Program-made: the position numbers and the translations under genes
NCBI GenBank assembly: GCA_002419585.1
Contig: DIGJ01000013.1
Span: 148,251-212,250, forward strand
From: Lachnoclostridium sp. UBA5725
GTDB taxonomy: Bacteria > Bacillota > Clostridia > Lachnospirales > Lachnospiraceae
DNA: 64,000 nt
Direction of reading: 5' to 3'
In this document: positions 16,844 to 25,180 of the stretch, piece after piece
Layout of the letters: each line of letters starts with the position of its first letter
How positions within the stretch are numbered: position 1 is the first letter of the stretch
The notes under the pieces: generated by a model
What the model saw: only the letters and a program-made list of their open reading frames with translations
The model's database searches: none
Told to the model about the DNA's origin: nothing

Positions 16844-16874
16844 TTTTGTAACATATTTATTATTTTTGTAACAT
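16844..16874 (+). promoter_or_regulatory. Direct repeats TTTTGTAACAT upstream of the NlpC/P60 gene
   Basis: TTTTGTAACAT occurs at 16844-16854 and again at 16864-16874, exactly 20 bases apart, about two helical turns. A third partial copy (TTTTGTAAAT) follows at 16875. The first coding base is at 16901. Such spacing suggests a regulator binding two sites on one DNA face; inference only. Confidence 0.4.
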
Positions 16875-16900
16875 TTTGTAAATTTACATTTGGAGGTTTT

Positions 16901-17464
16901 ATGACAAAAAGAATTAGAAATGTTTTAACATGTTTTATCATTGCAAGTACACTCACAACAGGGAATGGTATGATTTCCCAAGCAGCAGAAACAACGCTTG
17001 CGACCAATACGGTGGAACAAGCAGTAGCAAAGACTCCATCAACACAACCAACAATAACTAAGCTAACGACAACGCCAATTATATCAAAGGTTTCTGCTAT
17101 TTCATTAAAAAGATTGAAGTTAGTAAACTATGCATTAAAATTTAAAGGAAATCCATATATTTGGGGTGGAACAAGCTTAACAAGAGGCGCCGACTGTTCT
17201 GGGTTTACACAATCTGTGTTTCGAGACAATGGGATTCGCATTCCAAGAACATCAAGAGAACAAGCAAAAAGTGGACAAAAAATATCCATTAAAAATATTA
17301 GACGTGGTGATTTAATATTTTATGATAGAAATGGTACTATCAATCATGTTGGTATCTACATAGGAAATGGAAAAGTAATAAGTGCTAGTACCCCAAAAAC
17401 AGGGATAAGAATAACGAATTACAAATACAGAACCCCAGTTAAAGCCGTTCGTTATCTTAAATAA
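16901..17464 (+). CDS. Secreted NlpC/P60 cell-wall peptidase
   Basis: 187 residues. A signal peptide (about residues 1-29, ending near SQAAE) is followed by a Thr/Pro-rich linker and a compact NlpC/P60 domain (residues 75-187). The catalytic Cys lies in GADCSGFTQSVF, the His in INHVGIYIGNGKVI, and the third polar residue after SASTP. NlpC/P60 enzymes cut gamma-D-Glu-diaminopimelate bonds in peptidoglycan stems. No SH3 or other wall-binding domain is present, so this is a minimal form. TGGAGG lies six bases before the ATG. Two hairpins follow the stop. Confidence 0.9.
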   Translation: MTKRIRNVLTCFIIASTLTTGNGMISQAAETTLATNTVEQAVAKTPSTQPTITKLTTTPIISKVSAISLKRLKLVNYALKFKGNPYIWGGTSLTRGADCSGFTQSVFRDNGIRIPRTSREQAKSGQKISIKNIRRGDLIFYDRNGTINHVGIYIGNGKVISASTPKTGIRITNYKYRTPVKAVRYLK

Positions 17465-17496
17465 GCATAACTCAATTACTATATCTATAATTGGAT

Positions 17497-17520
17497 AAGG
17501 GGATGTTGCAACATCCCCTT
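17497..17520 (+). terminator. Perfect 24-base palindrome after the NlpC/P60 gene
   Basis: AAGGGGATGTTG followed by its exact complement, 32 bases after the stop. There is no long T run, so it is a weak terminator or an RNA 3'-end stabiliser. Confidence 0.55.
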
Positions 17521-17529
17521 TGGTACTGT

Positions 17530-17583
17530 ATAAGTGTAGATATAAACTTAGAAATAAGTTTTATATTTACACTTATTTTTTTA
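17530..17583 (+). terminator. Rho-independent terminator
   Basis: A stem of about 20 bp (ATAAGTGTAGATATAAACTT pairing with AAGTTTTATATTTACACTTAT, one bulge), then TTTTTTT. It separates the NlpC/P60 gene from the IS110 element. Confidence 0.75.
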
Positions 17584-17584
17584 T

Positions 17585-17774
17585 AATAAGGTGGTAAATG
17601 GTCTGGCGTACAGCCCCTTGGATCAGAAAAGCATCCGTTAAAAAAACAGTCAGCCATCACCTTATTATGGGCATTCGATTAAGCAGGTTGAAACCCAATG
17701 GGCTTTCGCGTAACGAACCAAGATGAATGGTAATAAGTGAGGATGGAACCATTACAGAAAGGAAATGTAGACGA
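17585..17774 (+). ncRNA. Candidate bridge RNA in the IS110 left end
   Basis: The 190 bases before the transposase contain ordered pairing: AATAAGGTG (17585-17593) pairs perfectly with CACCTTATT (17658-17666), enclosing a hairpin GGAT...ATCC (17620-17636). Downstream are GGTTGAAACC and TTCGCGTAACGAA mini-hairpins. IS110-group elements are known to carry a bridge RNA of about 180 bases in the left non-coding end, with two loops that specify target and donor. Length and position fit; loops were not matched to DNA. Confidence 0.5.
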
Positions 17775-18977
17775 ATGATAAGTGTAGGAATTGACGTGTC
17801 AAAAGGGAAAAGTACCGTCTGTATTATGAAACCTTATGGTGAAGTTATCCGATCACCGTATGAAGTGGCTCATACAATTAATGAGCTTCAGGAGCTTGCT
17901 GCATTACTGCTCCATCTGGACGAAGAAGTTAAGGTGGTAATGGAGGTAACAGGTATATATCATCTCCCTATTCTTATGTATTTAAAGGAAAAGGGTATTT
18001 TTACAAGTGTTGTAAATCCACTCATTATGAAAAAGTATGCTGACAGTAGTACGATTCGTAAAGGAAAAACGGATAGGATCGACTCCCGAAGGATTGCCTG
18101 TTATGGCCTTGATAATTGGTACCACCTTGTGGAATTCAATGCAGGAAAGGAAAGATATCAGGAACTTAAACTGCTAAGCAGGCAGTATTCACACTACATG
18201 CGGATGCGAATCGAAAGCGTATTATCTCTGACAAGTATACTGGATTCTACTATGCCGGGTATTACCAAGGTATTACCTGGCTGGAGATTCGAAACAGAAA
18301 AAGACAAACTATCTGATTTTGTAGAGGAATTTTGGCATTATGACTTGATTACAGAGAAAACTGAAAAGCAGTTTACTGATAAATACGTAAAATGGGCAAA
18401 AAAGAAAGGATACCGTAATAACCAAGCCAAGGCCTCAGAAATCTTTGCTATGGCTAAAAACGGCATCCCCGCAGTCTCTTCCCAGTCCCTGGCTACGAAG
18501 CTTCTGGTTCAGGAAGCAGTCCATGTACTGAGAGAAGTAGACAAGACCTTAGCTACTATTTTAGCACATATGCAAGAAATCGCAATGAATTTAAAAGAAT
18601 ATCCGGTAGTGAGAGCGATGAATGGCGTTGGTGATAGATTAGCTCCAAGGCTTATAGGTGAAATTGGTGATATCACCCGTTTTAAAAGTGGAAGTGCATT
18701 GATTGCTTTTGCCGGAATAGATGCACCACCTTACCAATCAGGTCAGTTCTTTGGGACAAACAGACGAATTTCGAAACGAGGGGCTCCGGGACTCAGAAAA
18801 GCTGGCTATGAGGTAATGAAGTGCTTAAAAACCAATAAACCGGTTGATGATTCTTCAGTGTATTGTTATATTGTGAAAAAAGAAAATGAAGGAAAGCCAA
18901 AAAAGGTTGCAAAGATTGCAGGTCTGAATAAATTTCTAAGAATTTATTATGCACGTGTAAAAGAAGTGTATCAGTAA
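17775..18977 (+). CDS. IS110-family transposase (DEDD recombinase)
   Basis: 400 residues from the ATG at 17775; a longer frame from 17727 adds 16 residues unlike the family. The RuvC-like part carries the acidic residues in SVGIDVSKGKST, KVVMEVTGIYHLPI and KTDRIDSRRIACYG. The C-terminal transposase_20 part has VRAMNGVGDRLAPRLIGEIG and FAGIDAPPYQSGQFFGTNRR, where the Ser of YQSG is the expected catalytic serine. Both domains look intact and full length. IS110 recombinases excise and insert the element guided by an RNA from its non-coding end. Confidence 0.93.
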   Translation: MISVGIDVSKGKSTVCIMKPYGEVIRSPYEVAHTINELQELAALLLHLDEEVKVVMEVTGIYHLPILMYLKEKGIFTSVVNPLIMKKYADSSTIRKGKTDRIDSRRIACYGLDNWYHLVEFNAGKERYQELKLLSRQYSHYMRMRIESVLSLTSILDSTMPGITKVLPGWRFETEKDKLSDFVEEFWHYDLITEKTEKQFTDKYVKWAKKKGYRNNQAKASEIFAMAKNGIPAVSSQSLATKLLVQEAVHVLREVDKTLATILAHMQEIAMNLKEYPVVRAMNGVGDRLAPRLIGEIGDITRFKSGSALIAFAGIDAPPYQSGQFFGTNRRISKRGAPGLRKAGYEVMKCLKTNKPVDDSSVYCYIVKKENEGKPKKVAKIAGLNKFLRIYYARVKEVYQ

Positions 18978-18992
18978 AAGTAGAAAAAAGTT

Positions 18993-19020
18993 CAGGCTGG
19001 GCAATACGCCCAGCCTGTTT
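18993..19020 (+). terminator. Terminator at the right end of the IS110 element
   Basis: CAGGCTGGGC and GCCCAGCCTG form a perfect 10-bp stem with an AATAC loop, followed by TTT. It begins 15 bases after the transposase stop. Confidence 0.75.
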
Positions 19021-19091
19021 GCTATGCTTAAAAAACAACTTAAGGATTTAATAAAATACTATTGACTTTCATTAGCAGGTTTTCTTGTTCT

Positions 19092-19940
19092 TTATTTTTG
19101 AATAAATAGTTCATTTAATTTGTTAAATTGAATCACAATCTTTCCATTTCTTAAAATCACAATACCTTCCGGTTCTCTTGTTGTGCCGAGTGATATCTGT
19201 TTGATATTTGTACCATCCAGGTTAAATGTGATATATTCACCGTTTATGAGTAAATAATATTGGCCATTTCCCATTGCAAAGCCCTGTATTGGTTTATTCA
19301 CAGTATTATTGACAAAACCACTTATGTGAATTTTTTCACGCCAATCACGGGTTGCCAATTCATCATTTACTAAATGAATTTTATTAATGTCATATCCATC
19401 ACCTGATTTTGAAATAGCGATTGCTGTATGAGCATCTTGCATAGCTAATACATTCGGATGAATCGTAGAAGGAATCTCCCACTGATTAACGACCGTCAAC
19501 GTCGTTGGGTCAATTTTTTGCAGTATGTAATTAACTTGACCTACTATGTCCGCTATTTCATAAAGATAACCGTCCATATACGAAATTGCCTGACCATGAC
19601 CAATGGTTAATTTTTTACTTATTTTAAGAAGTTTCCCTTTTTGATTGTATTTATAAATGTAGCCATATCTTGTTTTATCGCCAGTTGAATAGGTTAAATA
19701 GAAATTATTATTTGAATCTACCGTGATACCCTGTAACCCTCTGGCTGCTGTTTTCTTCACACCCGCAGGATCTCGATATGGATAAAAACGTGTTTTCACA
19801 GTTAAATTATTGCCAAACGTAAGTGTGTGATTCGGGTTCGTTGCTGCTTTAATATGCAATACAAATATCGAAATAAAACTTTGAAGTATTATTAATGCAA
19901 TCAAAACTAGTGTACAAAGTCGAGTCTTTTTAATAAGCAT
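19092..19940 (-). CDS. Secreted beta-propeller-like protein
   Basis: 282 residues from the ATG at 19940, chosen because AGGAG lies six bases upstream; the longer frame from 19991 has no such site. An N-terminal hydrophobic segment (LVLIALIILQSFISIFVLHI) ending at KAA is a signal peptide or anchor. The body has repeated strand units such as RGLQGITVDSNNNFYLTYS, HGQAISYMDGYLYEIADI and QGFAMGNGQYYLLINGEYIT, which suggest a six- or seven-bladed propeller (NHL/SMP-30-like). No catalytic residues stand out. Probably an extracellular binding protein. Confidence 0.65.
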   Translation of the reverse strand: MLIKKTRLCTLVLIALIILQSFISIFVLHIKAATNPNHTLTFGNNLTVKTRFYPYRDPAGVKKTAARGLQGITVDSNNNFYLTYSTGDKTRYGYIYKYNQKGKLLKISKKLTIGHGQAISYMDGYLYEIADIVGQVNYILQKIDPTTLTVVNQWEIPSTIHPNVLAMQDAHTAIAISKSGDGYDINKIHLVNDELATRDWREKIHISGFVNNTVNKPIQGFAMGNGQYYLLINGEYITFNLDGTNIKQISLGTTREPEGIVILRNGKIVIQFNKLNELFIQK

Positions 19941-20068
19941 TGGTTCTCCTATCGTGTATTTACCAGATGATTTGTTATCTTGAGTATCCATTCAAACTAC
20001 AATCTTACTGTACTCATTATATCAAATTTGTGGCTGATAATCTAGTAATACCAAGGATTTCCAGTGTT

Positions 20069-20734
20069 TTATAATACTTTGTTTCCATTTGCTGTGAGTT
20101 TGAATTTCATTTTAAGCAACTCCGCTGCTCTTCTACACATCAACATTCTCTCCAAGAAAATTTCAAAGTAGTCCAGTACAGAGCAGGTTTCTTCATCTAA
20201 GTCAATATCTAGATGAATGATACCTTTTTCTTTATTAACGCATATTTTTGATTTTAATACTGCATAGTTTACTCTATCATGCTTATCAAAGTTAGCTATT
20301 TCCTTGTTTCGTACTCGATTTCTTCTAACATCTGATTTATCTGCAAGTATAATCGCTGCAGAAATAGGCGTCACTGCATTTCCGGTACTCTCATCATGGT
20401 TACCAATTGCGGAAACAATGACTGCAATATCTTTTGGATCCATTTGCAGTTCTTTGAGTATCTGAAACGCCATAATTGCACCACTGTGAGCATGATCTCT
20501 TCGATTCACAGAATTACCAATATCATGCATGAGTCCTGCTATTTTAGCAAGCTCGATATTTTTTTTCGAATAACCCAAATCACTCAAAATCTTACTTGCG
20601 TCCTGTGCCACCTTAACCGCATGCGCTTTGGAGTGATCTGTATACCCCAGCGCTCCCAATACATCATTTCCCATTTCAATATATGTATTAATTTCTTCAT
20701 TTTTCAAAATCTCTTCATAGCTAATATTTGCCAC
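20069..20734 (-). CDS. HD-domain phosphohydrolase
   Basis: 221 residues with a GTG start after AGGAG. Metal-binding residues of the HD superfamily are present in order: His in SKAHAVKVAQDA, HD in AGLMHDIGNSVNRRDHAHSG, and His/Asp near AIGNHDE and ADKSDVRRN. HD enzymes hydrolyse nucleotides, cyclic nucleotides or (p)ppGpp. The second HD-like block SVNRRDHAHSGA resembles that of a small group of stand-alone HD proteins common in Clostridia. Specific substrate unknown. Confidence 0.85.
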   Translation of the reverse strand: MANISYEEILKNEEINTYIEMGNDVLGALGYTDHSKAHAVKVAQDASKILSDLGYSKKNIELAKIAGLMHDIGNSVNRRDHAHSGAIMAFQILKELQMDPKDIAVIVSAIGNHDESTGNAVTPISAAIILADKSDVRRNRVRNKEIANFDKHDRVNYAVLKSKICVNKEKGIIHLDIDLDEETCSVLDYFEIFLERMLMCRRAAELLKMKFKLTANGNKVL

Positions 20735-20981
20735 TTTAAGTTTCTCCTATTTCTCTCGTATTTGTTTTAGAATAACTTTTTTTGTTGATTTCATGCAATC
20801 AGCGCTACGTAATATTTTAGTAAAATACGTGTAAATGCAAAAATTGTCATTATTCTAGATAAAAGTTCCTCTTACATTTTGCGTATTTATTTCTTATTAA
20901 TACAAATACTTAATATACAGGGTTTATTTTAGATAAAATAATTTAATTAAGACAGTTACGTAATCGAAAGGAGCGACGTCT

Positions 20982-21137
20982 ATGGCAAAAGCTGGTATGA
21001 GAAGACCTGATCCAAAAGAACCTCACGGTACAGAAAGCAACAAAAAAACACATTTTTCCAAAAATGAGGTAGAACCCGTACCTGAAATACAAGGAAGAGC
21101 GAAAGCGGGTCATGAGAAAGCAAAACCTATGATATAA
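20982..21137 (+). CDS. Small conserved hydrophilic protein (51 aa)
   Basis: A 51-residue plus-strand frame, not overlapped by any other good gene. It starts MAKAGMRRPDPKEPHGTESN and ends AGHEKAKPMI; 20 of its residues are charged and Pro, Gly and Asn are frequent, with no hydrophobic core. AAAGGAG lies seven bases upstream of the ATG. I recall similar small proteins in Clostridia, but no function is known to me; a spore or stress-related role is guesswork. The 173-bp palindrome follows 25 bases after the stop. Confidence 0.7.
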   Translation: MAKAGMRRPDPKEPHGTESNKKTHFSKNEVEPVPEIQGRAKAGHEKAKPMI

Positions 21138-21161
21138 TATGGCAAACATTTAGTTTTTTAA

Positions 21162-21334
21162 TGATTTGTGAGTGAGCCAGAACAGGCCTTCCAAAATCTC
21201 AATACGATTAAACATTTTATGAAGCTATAAACAACAATAATTGAGTGATTTGGCACTCAATTATTGTTATTATCTTCATAAAATAATCGTAAATGTAGAT
21301 TTTTGAAGACCTGTTCTGGCTCACTCACAAATCA
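21162..21334. repeat. 173-bp near-perfect palindrome (foldback/MITE-like element)
   Basis: The left arm begins TGATTTGTGAGTGAGCCAGA and the right arm is its complement; about 80 of 85 arm positions pair, with short gaps near the middle, and a 6-base loop ATTTGG. The inner part pairs AACAATAATTGAGTG with CACTCAATTATTGTT. No coding frame and no clear target duplication were seen. It could be a MITE, a very long terminator for the small gene at 20982, or a decayed element. Confidence 0.85.
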
Positions 21335-21413
21335 AAATAAGACTTTGAATTTTTTAAGATTCCTTTATAAGTTCGCTTTCTTTGTATTTTCATTCACCCT
21401 AAAGGCAACAATT

Positions 21414-21596
21414 TCAAGGTATTGGCTTGTCAATCGGGAACTGTATTATTCCTTTTCCTCCTTTATACATGGATAGTTCTTCTTTGAAGGATTCAATACC
21501 AGTTGGTGTTGGATAAAAGCCGATGTGATTTTTAAATGCTGCAAAATGAAAAAAATTGCCAGAAAGATAGAATGTAGGTAGTATCCCTTTCTTCAA
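21414..21596 (-). pseudogene. Internal fragment of a DUF1801 (YdhG-like) gene
   Basis: 60 codons. LPTFYLSGNFFHFAAFKNHI and GFYPTPTGIESFKEELSMYK are the conserved core of DUF1801 (YdhG/YyaI) proteins, which have about 115 residues. The N-terminal third is absent and replaced by the end of the GGDEF gene; the C-terminus stops at DKPIP before the usual final block. It is therefore a remnant and not a working gene. Confidence 0.75.
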
Positions 21597-22516
21597 GTAA
21601 AGTATGTTATTTTATTCTTACCTTCCCGTTTTGACTGATACATAGCGGTATCGGAATTTTTAAGTAATTCTGTGGATGAAGATCCATTTTTAGGATATTC
21701 TGCTACTCCGATACTAGCCGTTGGAAAGATGACTTTACCATCTTTGCCAAAAGGTTTCATTACGGCATCCTTTATCATTCTCACATATTCATTTACTTCC
21801 TCTTCCTTGATTTGATGTTTGATAATAATACCCAGTTCATCCCCGCCAAGGCGCCCAACGATGTCTTCTTCATGCAAAATCTGCCTCAAACGTTTTGTAA
21901 TCTCGATTAATACTGTATCTCCTACAAAATGTCCCATGGTATCATTAATATTTTTAAAATTATCAATATCCATGAAAATAACAAATAACCTTTTGTTTGA
22001 TTTTTTATAAAACTCAATATGTAGATCCAGTTCATCTATAAATGTTTTTCGGTTTAATACTTTTGTCAATCCATCAAAATAAGCAAGTTTTTTCAGCTCA
22101 TTTTCCTTTTTTTTCAATTCTTCCAAGTGCTTTCTTACTCTCATTTTATAAGTATAAATTAAGGTAACTAGAATAATAGCTGTGAAGTAAGTGAAAATCG
22201 CTGGAACAGCAGTTGGACTTTTACTATAAAATACAAAAATAACGGCGCCCCATAAACTGATTATATTTAGCAACACAGAAATATAGTAGCCTCTTTTATC
22301 ATCATTAAGAACGATTGCTACGGAAAGTAATACTTGTATCTGTATAATGATTGCTTTTATATCCGCATCATTAATTATGATAAAAAGTATTTTTCGATTT
22401 GCTATGGATGGCAAATGTTCTCTTAATGCAAAAATCAAATGCAAATATAGTATAGTTCCTAATATTGTAATAAAGATTCTATGATTCGATTTTAAAAAGT
22501 TTACTACTTTTTCCAT
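21593..22516 (-). CDS. Membrane-anchored diguanylate cyclase (GGDEF)
   Basis: 307 residues. The N-terminal 130 residues hold about four hydrophobic segments, followed by a coiled stretch (RKHLEELKKKENELKKLAYF) and the GGDEF domain with DGLTKVLNRKTF, MDIDNFKNINDTMGH and RLGGDELGIIIK. GGDEL is an accepted active variant, so c-di-GMP synthesis is likely. The residues five before it (HEED) do not match the inhibitory RxxD I-site, so feedback inhibition may be absent. AAAGGAGGCGATTAT precedes the ATG. The membrane part may sense an envelope signal. Confidence 0.9.
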   Translation of the reverse strand: MEKVVNFLKSNHRIFITILGTILYLHLIFALREHLPSIANRKILFIIINDADIKAIIIQIQVLLSVAIVLNDDKRGYYISVLLNIISLWGAVIFVFYSKSPTAVPAIFTYFTAIILVTLIYTYKMRVRKHLEELKKKENELKKLAYFDGLTKVLNRKTFIDELDLHIEFYKKSNKRLFVIFMDIDNFKNINDTMGHFVGDTVLIEITKRLRQILHEEDIVGRLGGDELGIIIKHQIKEEEVNEYVRMIKDAVMKPFGKDGKVIFPTASIGVAEYPKNGSSSTELLKNSDTAMYQSKREGKNKITYFT

Positions 22517-22755
22517 ATAATCGCCTCCTTTTTACCCGCTTACAAAATGCTTTTATTAATTTTCAACTTTATTTTGAATTATTTTCCATTTTTTACCTAT
22601 TTTTTCGATTGTTTTATCTTTTCGTTTATTATATCATGGATATCTGATATTTTCCAACAAATAAAGTTGTTAATTGTTCTTTATGATAATATTGGATGAA
22701 TTATTTAAATTCTGTGGAAATATATTGCAAATCCTACCTATTAATTTATGTAATA

Positions 22756-22807
22756 ACACAAAGGACACCAGCTCTCTCTGAATTGAGAAATTTGGTGTCC
22801 TTTGTGT
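22756..22807 (-). terminator. Terminator between the phosphatase and GGDEF genes
   Basis: A perfect 15-bp stem: ACACAAAGGACACCA with TGGTGTCCTTTGTGT, loop of 22 bases. It lies 62 bases after the stop of the phosphatase gene on the minus strand. The rest of 22517-22868 shows no gene. Confidence 0.65.
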
Positions 22808-22868
22808 GCGGATTGCACATACTCTAAATTCGAATACACTTGAATTGGTAATGCTATTATTCTATACG

Positions 22869-25046
22869 TTATTTCTTTTCTTTCGTTGAAGTACCCGATA
22901 GATTTGCCATTAACGCCTTCACCTGTTTGTTTGTCATGCCTGCAGATGTCAGATAAGATTTCGCACCTTTTATAAGGTTTGCTTTCGTCAATTTATCAGT
23001 ACCTGCAATATACTTTAACATGGAAGTTACATCTGTAGAAATTACGGTATACTGTTCCGTTCCTTTTTTCACACCATAGTAATTTGCATAGCTCTTCATA
23101 TAATCTGCTACGATTTCACTCTTAGTCGCTCCCATCAAAGAACCTAAAAGCGCAGCATAAAATCCTGTTCTATCTTTTCCTTCGGTACAATGGAACAAAT
23201 AAGGCCCTTTGTTTTCTGACATATAAGTCATACCTTTGATTATACTAGCCTTGAATTCATCACTTGTATAAGCAAGACCCATATTTAAAGCAAGTACATT
23301 TCCATTTGTATAAAGTTTTTTATAGTATGGGGAATTGTAACCCTCTGCTGCAATATAGGCATCCATGTTTTCTTTGGAGTCAGCAAGATTTACAACGGTC
23401 TTAATTTTTGCTGCCTTTATCAATTTGTCTGTATATGCAGCTCTACCAATTTCATTATTGACTGGACTTGAACTACGATATAATACATTTTTTGCTATCT
23501 TGCCCATTGTAATATTTCTAAAGTTTGCAAATACAGCGTCGGAAGAATAGTCTTCGCGATTATTTGTTCTTGTAAGTTTTCGAATCTCATACTGTGTGAG
23601 ATATCCTTTTTCTTCTGACATCATAATGGTTACTTTATCGCCAACTTTTACATTTGCAATCGAAAATAATTTTCCATAATTGATGCAGACTGCAATATTG
23701 GTATGTCCAGGATATGCACGTACTAATGGATAACCATTGTCTACATAGTATCCATCCAAATAAGGAGCTTCTAACACGAATCCATTATCAAAGATTACGG
23801 TTAACATATCGCCTTCTTCAAATCCGAGTTTATTAAAGTTTTCAATTAAGATATCGGTTGAAGTATGACCATATTTTTCGATCTCTTTTACCGTTCCTGT
23901 AACATTCTTTGCGGAATACTGTGATCCTACGGCTAGACTTTCTTTTAACTTAGCAATTTCATCCGTTGTCATTCCAATACGAACCAAGTATTTTTGTGTT
24001 GCAACTGCAAGATCAACATTCGAAATATCAGTACCTTTTGCAGCGCCACATACGATGGTTGTCATGGATGTAATAATATTACTTTTTGCAATGGCTTTAT
24101 ACTGCTCACTATTTTTTTCAACTTTATAGTAATTTTCATACGTTGTCATATAGTCAGCTACGATTTCATCGTAAGTTGCTCCCATCAGCGCTTCCAAAAC
24201 CGCACTTACGAAACCTGCTCTGTCTTTTCCTTCGGTACAGTGTACTAAATATGGTGCTTTGTTTTTGCTCAAGAAGCGAAGACCTTCTGCTAACTTCTTA
24301 CCAAACGCTTCACTTGATAAATCAACGTCCATATTCAGGGTCTTTACACTTCCTGCATCATACAATGATTTGTAATATGCGGAATTAAAATCGTCAGCTG
24401 CAACGTATTTTTTGATTTCAGATGCAGAGTCTGCAAGATTTAATACGGTCTTTACGCCAACTGCTTTCGTCAATTCATTTGCATAAGAAGCACGTCCTAG
24501 TTCATTATTAATTGGGCTGCTACTTCTGTATAAAACGCCTGAATTAATCCCTTTTGTTGAAATATTTCTAAAGTTTGCATAAATGGAATCGGTGGAATAA
24601 TCACTTCTATTGTTTGTGCGTACCAGCTGTCTTAATAAGTATTCGGAAAGATATCCGCCCTTTTCTTGTAATGAAAAGCTTACGGTAGCTCCAGCGGAAA
24701 CTTTGTAAGTCGTTGAAAAGTTACCCATATTAATCGCTACGATTAACAGGTTGTCATCTTTTGAATCGCGAACTACCAAGCTACCAGTATCTACATCACT
24801 ATAAGAAGTACAAAATGGAATTTCAAGGTTCACATCCCCTACGCTTACCTTTAAAATATCCCCTAGTTCAAATCCTGCATCATATAGTTCCTTTGGTTTA
24901 ATATCCAAAGTAAGATTACCATATTTCTGGACTTCTGTAACTTTTGCTGTTACTGTTTTACTGTCTGCTGCATTTGCGGTGTATGGTATTTGTAAAGATA
25001 GAACAACAACCAATAGCACTGCAATGAAACGTTTCATTTCTTTCAT
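22869..25046 (-). CDS. Secreted protein with two [SAM-hydrolase-C-like + tyrosine phosphatase] repeats
   Basis: 725 residues from the ATG at 25046, after AGGAGAGG; the start at 25076 lacks a site. A signal peptide ends near TANA. Two similar halves follow, each about 340 residues. Each starts with a 100-residue beta domain (PFCTSYSDVDTGSLVVRD and LLIVAINMGN) that resembles the C-terminal beta barrel of SAM hydroxide adenosyltransferases. Each then has a phosphatase domain with an intact CX5R loop, HCTEGKDRAGF and HCTEGKDRTGF, and RSSSPINNELGRASY or RSSSPVNNEIGRAAY. Tyr/Ser phosphatase activity outside the cell is likely; substrate unknown. Another reading is a phosphoinositide or sugar phosphatase. 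Confidence 0.85.
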   Translation of the reverse strand: MKEMKRFIAVLLVVVLSLQIPYTANAADSKTVTAKVTEVQKYGNLTLDIKPKELYDAGFELGDILKVSVGDVNLEIPFCTSYSDVDTGSLVVRDSKDDNLLIVAINMGNFSTTYKVSAGATVSFSLQEKGGYLSEYLLRQLVRTNNRSDYSTDSIYANFRNISTKGINSGVLYRSSSPINNELGRASYANELTKAVGVKTVLNLADSASEIKKYVAADDFNSAYYKSLYDAGSVKTLNMDVDLSSEAFGKKLAEGLRFLSKNKAPYLVHCTEGKDRAGFVSAVLEALMGATYDEIVADYMTTYENYYKVEKNSEQYKAIAKSNIITSMTTIVCGAAKGTDISNVDLAVATQKYLVRIGMTTDEIAKLKESLAVGSQYSAKNVTGTVKEIEKYGHTSTDILIENFNKLGFEEGDMLTVIFDNGFVLEAPYLDGYYVDNGYPLVRAYPGHTNIAVCINYGKLFSIANVKVGDKVTIMMSEEKGYLTQYEIRKLTRTNNREDYSSDAVFANFRNITMGKIAKNVLYRSSSPVNNEIGRAAYTDKLIKAAKIKTVVNLADSKENMDAYIAAEGYNSPYYKKLYTNGNVLALNMGLAYTSDEFKASIIKGMTYMSENKGPYLFHCTEGKDRTGFYAALLGSLMGATKSEIVADYMKSYANYYGVKKGTEQYTVISTDVTSMLKYIAGTDKLTKANLIKGAKSYLTSAGMTNKQVKALMANLSGTSTKEKK

Positions 25047-25180
25047 ACTACAATCCTCTCCTTTTGCTATAATCAATTTTTTTATTACAATATCAATTAT
25101 AGCCCAACAGAATATTTGTTCAATTACTATTTCCTAAAATATGGAATTTCTTATTATAATAGTATTGATTGGTTCTATTT

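Larger units (their letters stand above)
17585..19020 (+). mobile_element. IS110-family insertion sequence
   Basis: The element is defined by its DEDD transposase (17775-18977), a structured non-coding left end and a terminator at the right. IS110 elements lack long inverted repeats and target duplications, so the exact ends cannot be read from one copy; the limits given are those of recognisable structure. The gene is intact, so the element could be active. It lies between an NlpC/P60 gene and a secreted protein gene and interrupts no recognisable frame. Confidence 0.8.
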
